Assembly: GCA_002407845.1 (NCBI GenBank)
Contig: DHPK01000032.1
Location: 23,640-55,717, forward strand
Source: Leptolinea sp. UBA5366
GTDB taxonomy: Bacteria > Chloroflexota > Anaerolineae > Anaerolineales > Anaerolineaceae
Direction of reading: 5' to 3'
DNA length: 32,078 nt
A model generated the notes under the pieces. The model searched no databases. It was given only the letters and a program-made list of their open reading frames with translations, and was not told the DNA's origin. Made by a program: the position numbers and the translations under genes. Positions within the stretch are counted from its first letter, which is position 1, and each line of letters begins with the position of its first letter. Below, piece by piece: positions 7,921 to 14,932 of the stretch.

Positions 7921-9291
7921 ATGAAAAATGAATTCAAAATATTATCTACAACCGCTATTTTAGGGTATGGTTTTCCGCTCGAATCTTTCGAAGCCGGACT
8001 AGCGAAAAAACCTGATCTGATCGCTGCGGATGCCGGGTCTACTGACCCCGGTCCTTATTATCTCGGCTCCGGTCTCTCGTTTACTGACCGCAATGCTGTC
8101 AAACGAGACTTGAAACTCATGCTTCAGGCAGGGTTAAAACACAAGATTCCGGTCATCATCGGCACTGCAGGCGGGAGCGGCGCTGAACCGCACCTGAACT
8201 GGTGCTTTGAGATTGTAAAGGAAATTGCCGCAGAGGAGAAACTGACTTTCCGTACCGCGCTGATCCATGCGGAAATTGATCGTAAAACTGTTTTAGCTCA
8301 ATGGGAACAGGGAAATGTCGTTCCCCTCGATCCAGCACCGCCTTTAACCGAAGCAGCGATCAATGCGTCAGAACACATCGTCGGGCAGATGGGCGTTGAA
8401 CCATTCATCGAGGCGCTCGATCTGAATTGCGAATTGATTCTTGCCGGCAGGGCTTATGATCCTTCCGTTTTTGCAGCAATGCCCATCAAACTGGGGTATG
8501 ATCGCGGTTTAGCGCTGCACCTTGGGAAAATTCTTGAGTGCGCTGCTATCTGCGCCAGTCCCGGCAGCGGTTCTGATTGTATGTTCGGAACGCTTGCAGA
8601 GGACTGGTTTGAACTCCAAGCTTTAAGTCCAGCACGGAAATGTACGACTGTTTCTGTCGCAGCGCACACACTTTATGAAAAATCCAATCCCTACCTACTG
8701 CCCGGACCGGGCGGGATGCTCGACTTGCGCGCCTGCCAGTTTTCTGACATGGGAGAGGGCAGGATCCGTGTCACCGGATCAAAATTTGTTCCTTCAGCTC
8801 AAAATACGATCAAACTTGAAGGGGCTCGCCGGGTCGGATTCCGCACTGTCTCGATTGCTGGCACGCGTGACCCAATTATGATCCGCGAGATAGACAATAT
8901 AATCGCCGGGGTAAAGGAGCGCGTTGCAGACAATTACAAATCCGAAAATTGGGATTATCAGCTTAATTTCATCGTTTATGGACGCGATGGCGTGATGGGA
9001 AAACTTGAACCAACACCCGACACTTCGCAGGTGCATGAGCTCGGAATCATCATCGAAGCAGTGGCAGAAACTCAGGAACTTTCCGAGACCGTCTGTGCGA
9101 CTGCCCGCTCAACCATGCTGCATTACGGCTACCCGGGCAGGATTGCAACCGCGGGCAATCTCGCTTTCCCATTTTCTCCGAGTGACTTTCATGCTGGTGC
9201 AGTCTATGAATTCAGTGTATATCATCTTTTGCAGACGGATGATCCACTCAAATTTTTCAAAATCGAAACCGTCTCGCTGCCAGCTGCCTGA
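7921..9291 (+). CDS. AtuA-family protein (DUF1446), acyclic terpene utilization family
   Basis: 456 residues. I recognise the AtuA/DUF1446 family from the N-terminal DLIAADAGSTDPGPYYLG-type segment near residue 34, the IIGTAGGSGAEPHL block near 78, and the EALDLNCELILAGRAYDPS segment near 162. The family is named after a gene needed for acyclic terpene catabolism in Pseudomonas; its reaction is not established to my knowledge. The start is ATG 7921 behind AAGGAG. It lies 10 bases after mal and 15 before the DUF4387 gene. AtuA-like and DUF4387 genes are commonly neighbours, and I recall them recurring beside glutamate mutase genes. That argues for a role in citramalate or mesaconate metabolism or another CoA or branched-acid step, but this is inference. 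Confidence 0.88.
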   Translation: MKNEFKILSTTAILGYGFPLESFEAGLAKKPDLIAADAGSTDPGPYYLGSGLSFTDRNAVKRDLKLMLQAGLKHKIPVIIGTAGGSGAEPHLNWCFEIVKEIAAEEKLTFRTALIHAEIDRKTVLAQWEQGNVVPLDPAPPLTEAAINASEHIVGQMGVEPFIEALDLNCELILAGRAYDPSVFAAMPIKLGYDRGLALHLGKILECAAICASPGSGSDCMFGTLAEDWFELQALSPARKCTTVSVAAHTLYEKSNPYLLPGPGGMLDLRACQFSDMGEGRIRVTGSKFVPSAQNTIKLEGARRVGFRTVSIAGTRDPIMIREIDNIIAGVKERVADNYKSENWDYQLNFIVYGRDGVMGKLEPTPDTSQVHELGIIIEAVAETQELSETVCATARSTMLHYGYPGRIATAGNLAFPFSPSDFHAGAVYEFSVYHLLQTDDPLKFFKIETVSLPAA

Positions 9292-9306
9292 GAGGAGAAT
9301 TAAATC

Positions 9307-9633
9307 ATGAAAACCAGATTAATTGACATCGCGGATGTGATCCGCAGTAAAAATTCAGGGCCTTACGAGCTGACGATGGATATCATCTTCAAGACAGTCG
9401 AAGATTTTGAACGCGTTTGGAATGCCGGCGTGATCAACGAAGCATTGATCAGCCAGGTCTATCAGATTGATCCCGATCAAATTTTGAGCATTCTGGCATT
9501 TCCGCCCGCAAAAGCAATCAAAATCACGATCAAACGTCCGATCTGTTCAGGGAACATCGGGGAGACTGACGTCTACGGTGCGCAGCAGCATGCGCCCTTG
9601 TTGAGTCTTTCTTTTGATCTGAACCAAGCGTAA
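9307..9633 (+). CDS. DUF4387 family protein
   Basis: 108 residues. It matches the small DUF4387 family, which is found as a stand-alone protein next to AtuA-family proteins or fused to them. Typical segments are LIDIADVIRSKNSGPYELTMD at the N terminus, with KNSGPYELT as the best-conserved part, and the IKRPICSGNIGETDVYGAQQHAPLL stretch in the C-terminal third. No signal peptide or membrane segment is seen. The start is ATG 9307 after GAGAGGAG. It lies 15 bases after the AtuA-family gene and 18 before the P-loop/SAD gene. Its function is unknown; the pairing suggests it is a small subunit of an AtuA-type enzyme. Confidence 0.88.
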   Translation: MKTRLIDIADVIRSKNSGPYELTMDIIFKTVEDFERVWNAGVINEALISQVYQIDPDQILSILAFPPAKAIKITIKRPICSGNIGETDVYGAQQHAPLLSLSFDLNQA

Positions 9634-9651
9634 CTGACAGGAGATTCAAGC

Positions 9652-10575
9652 ATGAGCTATTCAGCCCGAATGCAAAAGAACCACCTTTACAGCGTTTACC
9701 TCGCTCCGCGCGGGAACCCGCGTATGGCGGATGTTGGAATGCAGATTGCCCAGCATTACATGAGTCCGTTCGATCTGCTGATTGGAATCATCGGCGTGGC
9801 AGGATCAGGCAAGAGCGTCCTGATTCGCGGGATGTTTCCCGGTCTTGATCTGACGAATGATGACGAAGGCGTCAACATCCGGCCGCTGCCGCTGATGCAG
9901 CTCCATGATCAGGGCTTTTTCTCGGCGCACACTTATCATGTCGACGTTCGTTTTGAACAGGCATTTACCCAACTGCATGAAATCGCAGAAGCGATCCTTG
10001 ACGCCATTAACATGGGGAAACGCGTCATCGTCGAGCATTTTGATCTGATTTATCCGCTCTTGGGGCGAAATGCCAACCTGTTGATCGGCGTCGGAGAAGA
10101 ATTGATCATCACGCGCCCTAGCCTCTTCGGACCAGACCCTAAAGACGTCGCCAGTATTGTTGAAAAATCCGTAATTTTTCGGCGCATGGCGCATACAGCT
10201 GAGGATTTGGTTGAATACTGCATGAAAGATGTCGGTATCAGCGCCTACGAACACTCTGATGTTCGTCACGGATTTTTACTGTTGTTCAACGAGAAACCGA
10301 ATATCAATCTGAAAGAGCTCGAGCATGCTGTTCTGGAAATGATCGCTCAGAATCTGCCGGTTTCATACGTCGACAAAACGCACATTTTGATTGGAGATCA
10401 GCGTCATTACTGCACTGGACCGCGCATGCATGTCAAATCAACCGGTGAGATCATCAACTTCAAACTCCATAACGAGTTCCTGCGTGAGAATTATACAAAT
10501 CGTTACATCATGGTCGGACTCGTTGGGACGTCTGCCAGTTACGATATCAGCGATATGAATCAGATTCTGGTTTGA
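9652..10575 (+). CDS. P-loop protein with alanyl-tRNA-synthetase-like second additional domain
   Basis: 307 residues with two parts. Residues about 40-140 form a nucleoside-triphosphate-binding unit: Walker A GVAGSGKS at 48-55 and a Walker-B-like VIVEHFDL at 126-133. The C-terminal part resembles the SAD editing domain of AlaRS/ThrRS. HSDVRH at 201-206 is in the place of the first His motif, ELEHAVLEMIAQNLPV at 222-237 matches the LEELVNELI-x-NLPV-type helix, and CTGPRMHVKSTGEI at 254-267 aligns with the AlaRS CGGTHVxxTGEI zinc motif. The spacing between Cys254 and His260 is two residues longer than in AlaRS. It ends the operon, 18 bases after the DUF4387 gene. Databases label such proteins by the SAD resemblance; the substrate is unknown, and tRNA editing is not implied by the context. 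Confidence 0.85.
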   Translation: MSYSARMQKNHLYSVYLAPRGNPRMADVGMQIAQHYMSPFDLLIGIIGVAGSGKSVLIRGMFPGLDLTNDDEGVNIRPLPLMQLHDQGFFSAHTYHVDVRFEQAFTQLHEIAEAILDAINMGKRVIVEHFDLIYPLLGRNANLLIGVGEELIITRPSLFGPDPKDVASIVEKSVIFRRMAHTAEDLVEYCMKDVGISAYEHSDVRHGFLLLFNEKPNINLKELEHAVLEMIAQNLPVSYVDKTHILIGDQRHYCTGPRMHVKSTGEIINFKLHNEFLRENYTNRYIMVGLVGTSASYDISDMNQILV

Positions 10576-10664
10576 TATTTTGAATTGTTTCGGTATATCG
10601 GTTGTAAACCGCGCTGTTTGAGACGAATAATTGCATCTCCGATCACAAATAAACGATGGATAAC

Positions 10665-10692
10665 TTGACTGAGCGGATAAACGGGCTATAAT
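10665..10692 (+). promoter_or_regulatory. Sigma-70-type promoter of rplY
   Basis: TTGACT at 10665-10670 and a perfect TATAAT at 10687-10692 are separated by 16 bases. Transcription would start near 10699, giving a leader of about 76 bases before the rplY ATG. It lies in the 199-base gap after the methylaspartate operon, where I see no convincing terminator. Confidence 0.75.
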
Positions 10693-10702
10693 TTATCCGC
10701 TC
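10671..10702. repeat. Perfect inverted repeat across the rplY promoter (candidate operator)
   Basis: GAGCGGATAAA at 10671-10681 is repeated perfectly inverted as TTTATCCGCTC at 10692-10702, with a 10-base centre. The arms cover the spacer and reach past the -10 box, and their centres are 21 bases apart, two helix turns. A dimeric repressor bound here would block RNA polymerase. It has no following T run and lies mostly upstream of the predicted transcription start, so it is unlikely to be a terminator. Confidence 0.6.
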
Positions 10703-10724
10703 AATGAGCAAAATCTCTTTAAAA

Positions 10725-10762
10725 GGGCGATGGTAACAGGCAGATGCCTGTGAGAGGCGCCC
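10725..10762 (+). promoter_or_regulatory. Structured rplY leader resembling 5S rRNA loop E
   Basis: The leader folds into an outer stem GGGCG (10725-10729) with CGCCC (10758-10762), an internal loop, and an inner stem ACAGGC/GCCTGT (10736-10741 with 10746-10751) closed by AGAT. The internal-loop strands are ATGGTA (10730-10735) and GAGAGG (10752-10757). In E. coli 5S rRNA the loop E strands that bind L25 are AUGGUA and GAGAGU, so the leader copies 11 of 12 positions. The preceding CG is also shared. The hairpin ends one base before the purine-rich ribosome-binding site, where bound L25 would block initiation. Autogenous control is inference. Confidence 0.7.
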
Positions 10763-10774
10763 GAAGGAAGAATC

Positions 10775-11422
10775 ATGGAAAAAGTTGTTATTAATGCCGA
10801 GAAAAGAAATGTCATCGGCAAAAAAGTCGGTGCACTGCGTCGTCAGGGTCTCATTCCAGGTGTCATGTACGGTCATAATACAGAACCTTTCGCAATCGTA
10901 ATGAATGCAAGAGAAGTTACCCGTGCAATGATGGGTTTGACCAGCTCCAGCATCATCACCGTTAAGGTCGATGGAGAAAGCCATCAGGCACTGGTTCGGG
11001 AAAAACAGAAAAACTACATTCGCAATGAAGTCATCCATATCGATTTTCAAATTCTGTCGCTGAAAGAAAAGATCCGTTCAAAGATCGAAATTCAGCTGGT
11101 TGGTGTCGCTCCTGCTGTCAAAAACTTTGACGGGATCGTTCTTCAGGATCGTGACTCCATCGAAGTCGAAGCCTTACCGACCGATCTGCCGGAAAGAATT
11201 ATGGTTGATCTGAGCGTCATGGAAAATATTGGCGACGTCATCCGCGTCGGCGATTTGGATATTTCAGAAGACGTAACAGTGTTCGATGACGAAAATGATG
11301 TGATCGTATCAATTTCAGGCGCTTCAATGTCTGAAGAGACCACCGATGAAGTTTCCGAATCGGAATCTGAGCCGGAAGTTGTTGAAAAGGGCAAGAAAGA
11401 AGAAGCCAAGGACGAGGATTAA
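10775..11422 (+). CDS. rplY: 50S ribosomal protein L25, CTC type
   Basis: 215 residues, the length of the long bL25/CTC form. The N-terminal domain (about 1-92) binds loop E of 5S rRNA; GALRRQGLIPGVMYG at 22-36 and the IDFQIL segment near 89 are family signatures. The second CTC beta domain covers about 93-180, with ALPTDLPERIMVDLS near 132. The tail after 185 is an acidic, Glu/Lys-rich extension common in this type. The ATG at 10775 follows GAAGGAAG. The gene is monocistronic, with its own promoter, a structured leader that mimics the 5S target site, and a strong terminator, so its expression is probably controlled independently of its neighbours. Confidence 0.97.
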   Translation: MEKVVINAEKRNVIGKKVGALRRQGLIPGVMYGHNTEPFAIVMNAREVTRAMMGLTSSSIITVKVDGESHQALVREKQKNYIRNEVIHIDFQILSLKEKIRSKIEIQLVGVAPAVKNFDGIVLQDRDSIEVEALPTDLPERIMVDLSVMENIGDVIRVGDLDISEDVTVFDDENDVIVSISGASMSEETTDEVSESESEPEVVEKGKKEEAKDED

Positions 11423-11445
11423 CTCGTTTGATTTCATAGTAAATC

Positions 11446-11482
11446 AGAAGGACATTTCAATTGAAATGTCCTTCTTTTGTTT
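11446..11482. terminator. Rho-independent terminator after rplY
   Basis: A perfect 15+15 base palindrome (11446-11475, arm AGAAGGACATTTCAA and its complement) is followed by TTTGTTT. It lies 23 bases after the rplY stop and before the convergent trmI gene. The A-rich mirror side could also serve trmI in the other direction. Confidence 0.9.
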
Positions 11483-11526
11483 AATTCATCTGAAAATTTG
11501 GCAATCAAGTATTTTTTTCTGTTATT

Positions 11527-12372
11527 TCAAATATCATCCGGCTCAGGCGTTTCTGCCAATTCTGGATCGTGCTGTGCGAGCGGTCGGGCAAAAATAAGAA
11601 AACCCGTATGTCCGACCATGCGATCCGAGGGGCGGAACCGGTTCGCATCGATTCGATAGTAGCGGATCATGATCTCACAGACCTCAATGAAACCAAAGGT
11701 GTTCTTTTTAAGACTGTCTAGTAACAAGGTGACCTGGTTCATCGTCGGGAGCAAACTGCCGAAAAATCCTCCCGGTTTTAATGCAGCGCGTGCTTGTTCC
11801 AAATAATCATATGCATTCGGCACATCCAGAAAAAGCGCATCAACATTGCGCTCGATAAAACCTTCTTCAATGTTTCGAACATGGTAATCGACTTGATCGT
11901 TCAGACCTACACGATCCAAATTCTTGATCGCTGTTCGCTGCAAGTCCTCCCGATTATCGTAGGAATAAACGCGGCCGGACAATCCCACGGCATAAGCCAG
12001 CGCAGTCGTCAGGGCTCCTGATCCGGTCCCGGCTTCAATCACGCGTTTACCCGGCCCAATAGCCAGATTCAGCAGCACAAACCCAACATCTTTCGGATAC
12101 AGAATCTGAGTGTTGCGCGGCAGGTTTTTTATCAAATCCGTCAGTGCCGGCTGGACAATGTAGAACTGGTTGCCATTATGGCTTTGAATGATGCTGCCCC
12201 ACAATTTTCCAATGATGTCATTTGTCCTGACAACTCCTTTATGGGTGTGGATCTCGTCATCTGGCTGAATTTTTAGAATTTGATGCAGATTTCCGCGTCC
12301 GATCAGTTCGATCAGATCGCCTTCATTTATTGTCATTTCGTCTTGAGGTACTTGTTGACCCATTGTTTTCAC
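11527..12372 (-). CDS. trmI: tRNA (adenine-N1)-methyltransferase, TrmI family
   Basis: 281 residues from GTG 12372, or 278 from ATG 12363; neither has a clear ribosome-binding site. TrmI methylates N1 of adenine 58 in the tRNA T-loop using S-adenosylmethionine and works as a tetramer. The N-terminal beta domain contains NEGDLIELIGRG and the family's IIGKLWGS stretch; the Rossmann methyltransferase core starts at QILYPKDVGFVLLNLAIGPGKRVIEAGTGSGALTTALA, where EAGTGSGALT is the SAM-binding motif I. The LFLDVPNAYDYLEQA block is motif IV, with the family's DxP. It is divergent from the ABC-transporter binding-protein gene (88-97 bases between starts) and convergent with rplY. Confidence 0.95.
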   Translation of the reverse strand: MKTMGQQVPQDEMTINEGDLIELIGRGNLHQILKIQPDDEIHTHKGVVRTNDIIGKLWGSIIQSHNGNQFYIVQPALTDLIKNLPRNTQILYPKDVGFVLLNLAIGPGKRVIEAGTGSGALTTALAYAVGLSGRVYSYDNREDLQRTAIKNLDRVGLNDQVDYHVRNIEEGFIERNVDALFLDVPNAYDYLEQARAALKPGGFFGSLLPTMNQVTLLLDSLKKNTFGFIEVCEIMIRYYRIDANRFRPSDRMVGHTGFLIFARPLAQHDPELAETPEPDDI

Positions 12373-12459
12373 TTTTAGTCATTTATTTTTTTCGAATATT
12401 CTTTATCGACTTGTTCCATGTTAAGATTACAACAATTTTATCAACATTGGGAGTTTAAT

Positions 12460-13296
12460 ATGAAAAAGCAAAATCTTCTTGTCATAGCGGTATTATCGCT
12501 CATCGTCCTCACATTATCAATTTCCGGCTTTGCTAGCATTAAATCCCAGGATAAACAGGAATTTAAAGTTGGCTTGGAATGCAACTATGCCCCTTTTAAC
12601 TGGACCCAGCTTGATGATTCAAATGAAGCGGTTGAAATTAAAGCTGGCGGCGGATTCTGCGGCGGTTACGACGTTGAAATCGCAAAAAGAATCGCTGAAG
12701 GTCTGGATCGCACCCTCGTTATCGTGAAAACCGAATGGGATGGACTGATTCCCGCCTTGAATTCAGGGAAAATTGACGCAGTTATCGCCGGTATGTCCCC
12801 GACGGAAGAACGCAAGACCAGTGTTGATTTTTCAGATGTTTACTATGAAAGCGACCTCGTGATTGTTGTTCGCAACGACAGTCCTTTCGCAGCAGCAAAA
12901 AGCATCCAAGACTTCTCCGGTGCAAAAATCACAGGGCAGCTGAATACTTTCCACTACACTGTCATCGACCAGATCGAAGGCGTGAAAAAAGAAACGGCGA
13001 TGGAAAGTTTCCCTGCCATGATCGTTGCGCTTTCCTCCGGAAAAATCGACGGTTATGTTTCAGAACGCCCGGGTGCAATTTCGGCGATGGAATCCAATCC
13101 GAACCTGATGTTCGTAGAATTTGCAGATGGTCAGGGATTTGAAGCATCTCCTGAAGACGTTGCAATCGCTGTTGCGCTGAAAAAAGGCAATGCTGACATC
13201 GACGCGATCAATGAAATCATCTCAGGTATCACCAAAGAAGAGCGTCAGGAAATTATGGATGGCGCAATCGCCAGCCAGCCTCTTGCCGGTCAATAA
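12460..13296 (+). CDS. Amino-acid ABC transporter substrate-binding protein
   Basis: 278 residues of the polar-amino-acid binding-protein family (SBP_bac_3). An N-terminal signal peptide is clear: KK at 2-3, a hydrophobic stretch at about 6-21, and a likely signal peptidase I site after GFA at 23-25. There is no lipobox cysteine, which is unusual for a binding protein of a monoderm. The mature part has KVGLECNYAPFNW, CGGYDVEIAKRIAEGL, WDGLIPALNSGKIDAVIAGMSPTEER and VDFSDVYYES, all typical of Glu/Gln/Arg/His-type ligand binders; the exact ligand cannot be read from sequence. The ATG 12460 follows GGGAG. The permease and ATPase follow, separated by a terminator-like hairpin. Confidence 0.93.
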   Translation: MKKQNLLVIAVLSLIVLTLSISGFASIKSQDKQEFKVGLECNYAPFNWTQLDDSNEAVEIKAGGGFCGGYDVEIAKRIAEGLDRTLVIVKTEWDGLIPALNSGKIDAVIAGMSPTEERKTSVDFSDVYYESDLVIVVRNDSPFAAAKSIQDFSGAKITGQLNTFHYTVIDQIEGVKKETAMESFPAMIVALSSGKIDGYVSERPGAISAMESNPNLMFVEFADGQGFEASPEDVAIAVALKKGNADIDAINEIISGITKEERQEIMDGAIASQPLAGQ

Positions 13297-13341
13297 GCCT
13301 TATTAGACTGAGGGAGTCTGTCTTCCCTTACAACGAAAACT

Positions 13342-13380
13342 AAAAGCAACCGGCAGCAAATTTTCTTCCGGTTGCTTTTT
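13342..13380 (+). terminator. Terminator-like hairpin between binding-protein and permease genes
   Basis: AAAAGCAACCGG (13342-13353) pairs perfectly with CCGGTTGCTTTT (13368-13379) around a 14-base loop, ending in a run of five T. A smaller hairpin, AGACT/AGTCT at 13305-13319, precedes it. It should reduce read-through, so the binding protein is made in excess over permease and ATPase, and may protect the upstream mRNA 3' end. Confidence 0.75.
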
Positions 13381-13399
13381 CTGAGGAGACAAAAATTTT

Positions 13400-14167
13400 A
13401 TGCCATCATCCTTTGGCGAATGGGTCATCTTCTTTGCACAAAAATACGGCGTCTTTTTTCTGCGAGGCGCTGGTACTACGCTTGTCATCGCACTGATTGG
13501 AACAGTTGTCGGATTTCTGATCGGATTGGCTGTTGCAGTAGTCCGAACCATGCCGATCGAAGACAACAGTCCGCGCGGCAGACGCATTTTCTACCGCGTT
13601 GTCCGCTGGATTCTGGTCGCATATATTGACATTTTCCGTGGCACCCCGATGATCGTTCAATCAATGGTCATCTATTATGGCTCCGCTGAATTGTGGGGGC
13701 TGGATATGTCTCCGATGGTTGCAGCCCTTTTCATCGTGTCCATCAACACTGGTGCTTATATGGCAGAAATCGCTCGGGGCGGTATTATTTCAGTCGACAA
13801 AGGTCAATACGAAGCAGCACTTTCGATTGGCATGACGCATGGTCAGACGATGCGAAAAGTCATTCTGCCTCAGGCAGTGCGAAACATTCTGCCTTCAATC
13901 GGCAATGAATTCGTCGTCAATATCAAAGACACCTCAGTTCTGAACGTCATCTCTGTGACAGAATTGTTTTTCATGTCAAAAAGTGCCGCGGGCACCTATA
14001 TGCGCTATTTTGAAGTCTTTTTCATAACCAGCGTCATTTACTTTGTTCTGACATTCAGCGTCACTCGGATTCTGCAATCACTCGAAAAGAAGCTTGACGG
14101 TCCAGATTCGTACAGCATTCATGGGTCTCAAACTGTTCCGGAAGCTGTCATCAAAGGGGAGGCGTGA
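13400..14167 (+). CDS. Amino-acid ABC transporter permease (HisM/GlnP family)
   Basis: 255 residues of the polar-amino-acid permease family. The N-terminal part carries the family opening FLRGAGTTLVIALIGTVVGFLIG. The cytoplasmic coupling EAA-loop is visible as YEAALSIGMTHGQTMRKVILPQAVRNILPSIGN around residues 134-166. Further hydrophobic segments at about 82-105 and 205-225 fit four to five transmembrane helices in all. The FRGTPMIVQ motif near residue 78 is typical. The ATG 13400 follows GAGGAG. The stop overlaps the ATPase start by one base (TGATG), so the two are translationally coupled. With the upstream binding protein it forms an uptake system that may feed glutamate or related amino acids to the fermentation pathway; that link is inference. 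Confidence 0.95.
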   Translation: MPSSFGEWVIFFAQKYGVFFLRGAGTTLVIALIGTVVGFLIGLAVAVVRTMPIEDNSPRGRRIFYRVVRWILVAYIDIFRGTPMIVQSMVIYYGSAELWGLDMSPMVAALFIVSINTGAYMAEIARGGIISVDKGQYEAALSIGMTHGQTMRKVILPQAVRNILPSIGNEFVVNIKDTSVLNVISVTELFFMSKSAAGTYMRYFEVFFITSVIYFVLTFSVTRILQSLEKKLDGPDSYSIHGSQTVPEAVIKGEA

Positions 14168-14901
14168 TGTCTCAGCCAATTATTACCGTCAATCACTTGA
14201 AAAAGCATTTTGGTACAAATGCCGTCCTGAATGACATTGATTTTGAAGTTGAAAAGGGCGAAGTCATCAGCATCATCGGCTCATCTGGGTCGGGCAAATC
14301 AACCTTGCTGCGCTGCATCAACCTGCTTGAAAAACCGACAGCCGGAGTTATCCGCTTTCATGGACAGGATATTCAAGCGCCTGGATTTTCGCTTTCCGGT
14401 TACCGTTCCAAGGTCGGCATGGTTTTTCAGACTTTCAACTTGTTCAACAATCTGACGGTGCTTGAAAACTGCGTAGTCGGGCAAACTACCGTCAGTGGAA
14501 TCGATAGAGTTAAAGCTGAAGCCAAGGCAATGGAACTTTTAGATTCGGTTGGCATGGCACAATATATCGCTGCCAAACCGCGCCAGATTTCCGGCGGACA
14601 GAAACAGCGGGTCGCAATTGCCCGGGCGTTAGCGATGGAACCGGAGGTGCTGCTGTTCGATGAACCGACCAGTGCGCTTGATCCTGAAATGGTTGGGGAA
14701 GTGTTGAATGTGATGCGAAAACTTGCCCGTTCCGGACTGACAATGCTGATCGTTACGCATGAAATGAACTTCGCAAGGGATGTTTCCAGTCGGGTCATTT
14801 TCATGGATGAGGGTGTTATTGCCGAAGATTCATCTCCAAGAGCGATTTTTTCAAATCCCCAGAATGATCGCACGCGAGCATTTCTAAATCGCATGTTGTA
14901 A
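14167..14901 (+). CDS. Amino-acid ABC transporter ATP-binding protein (GlnQ family)
   Basis: 244 residues. Walker A is GSSGSGKS at 38-45, the Q-loop lies in GMVFQTFNLF near 85, the signature is ISGGQKQR near 137, Walker B plus D-loop is LLFDEPTSALDPE near 157, and the switch His is in IVTHEM near 195. All catalytic residues are intact. It energises the permease encoded directly upstream. I choose ATG 14167, which overlaps the permease stop by one base and follows GGGGAGGC; an in-frame GTG lies one codon earlier. The gene after it is a membrane protein on the same strand 31 bases away that has no obvious link to transport. Confidence 0.95.
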   Translation: MSQPIITVNHLKKHFGTNAVLNDIDFEVEKGEVISIIGSSGSGKSTLLRCINLLEKPTAGVIRFHGQDIQAPGFSLSGYRSKVGMVFQTFNLFNNLTVLENCVVGQTTVSGIDRVKAEAKAMELLDSVGMAQYIAAKPRQISGGQKQRVAIARALAMEPEVLLFDEPTSALDPEMVGEVLNVMRKLARSGLTMLIVTHEMNFARDVSSRVIFMDEGVIAEDSSPRAIFSNPQNDRTRAFLNRML

Positions 14902-14932
14902 GATATGGTATGATCGAGACGAAAGGTGACGA

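Noticed and set aside
10599..10611. Small hairpin CGGTT/AACCG after the P-loop/SAD gene as operon terminator
   Set aside because: Only five base pairs with no T run; not enough to call a terminator.
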